Shown: positions 63,888 to 64,000 of the stretch, piece after piece | Layout: each line of letters starts with the position of its first letter | How positions within the stretch are numbered: position 1 is the first letter of the stretch | Assembly: GCF_000002985.6 (NCBI RefSeq) | Contig: NC_003279.8 | Span: 4,464,001 to 4,528,000 of the forward strand | Direction: 5' to 3' | From: Caenorhabditis elegans | Lineage: Eukaryota; Nematoda; Chromadorea; Rhabditida; Rhabditidae | DNA: 64,000 nt | Position numbers and translations under genes: made by a program | The notes under the pieces: model-generated | Database searches by the model: none | What the model saw: only the letters and a program-made list of their open reading frames with translations | Told to the model about the DNA's origin: nothing

Positions 63888-64000
63888 CTAAAAACAAGGT
63901 TCGTTGAATTTTTTTTCGATTTCCATTTTTTTTTGTTGGAAATTTTTAAGTTTAATTTCCTGACAAAAAAACATCTGTAACCTGAAAAGCCCCTCTTTTT

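Overview
The window is nuclear DNA from a nematode of the genus Caenorhabditis, most likely C. elegans. It is AT-rich, with poly-A/T runs and splice acceptors of the TTTTCAG type. Genes are broken into many small exons, and several start codons lie just behind a bare splice acceptor, as expected for spliced-leader trans-splicing. The introns are full of short palindromic repeats. I recognise the neighbourhood gcy-28 / mrpl-19 / rnf-145 / bet-1 from protein sequence and memory only. No database was searched, and all exon boundaries are hand-built from splice signals and phase.

Layout. 1-2647 (+): 3' part of a transposon-derived zinc-binding protein gene, interrupted by a 19-bp minisatellite. 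2921-3310: a GC-rich island with a degenerate tRNA-like pol III promoter. 4119-5336 (+): a 91-residue protein with two hydrophobic segments. 7635-7838 (+): a probable small coding exon. 8-17 kb: no gene seen, with several palindromic elements.

17238-44207 (+): gcy-28, a receptor-type guanylyl cyclase, dominates the window. Three alternative first-exon modules start at 17238, 27732 and 31392. Each encodes its own signal peptide and the first lobe of the ligand-binding domain, each ends in phase 1 after an equivalent Asn codon, and all can splice to the same acceptor at 34007. The common exons encode the rest of the extracellular domain, one membrane segment, a kinase-homology domain, a dimerisation linker and the cyclase. 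The three reading frames close at 1237, 1263 and 1216 residues, plus 13 if a 39-nt cassette exon at 37784 is used. The design points to three promoters giving receptors with different ligand-binding heads and one signalling engine. A miRNA-like hairpin lies 334 bases beyond the gcy-28 stop.

45050-52056 (-): a mitochondrial ribosomal protein L19 gene lies downstream of a multi-membrane RING-H2 ubiquitin ligase gene of the RNF145/TRC8 type. 53685-54465 (-): a two-exon gene for a 60-residue secreted, dibasic-processed peptide precursor candidate. Its terminal stop overlaps a perfect splice donor, so it may be joined to the RING gene transcript. 56028-56165 (+): a decayed copy of the four-membrane-segment gene at 57535-58768 (+). 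62395-63887 (-): the last four exons of a BET bromodomain-type protein, probably bet-1, running off the right edge.

The strongest items for follow-up are the interchangeable receptor heads (one built of five exons, two intronless), the miRNA-like hairpin, the unlisted-looking secreted peptide and its two-base gap to the RING start codon in a hypothetical spliced mRNA, and the hidden exon at 7635.
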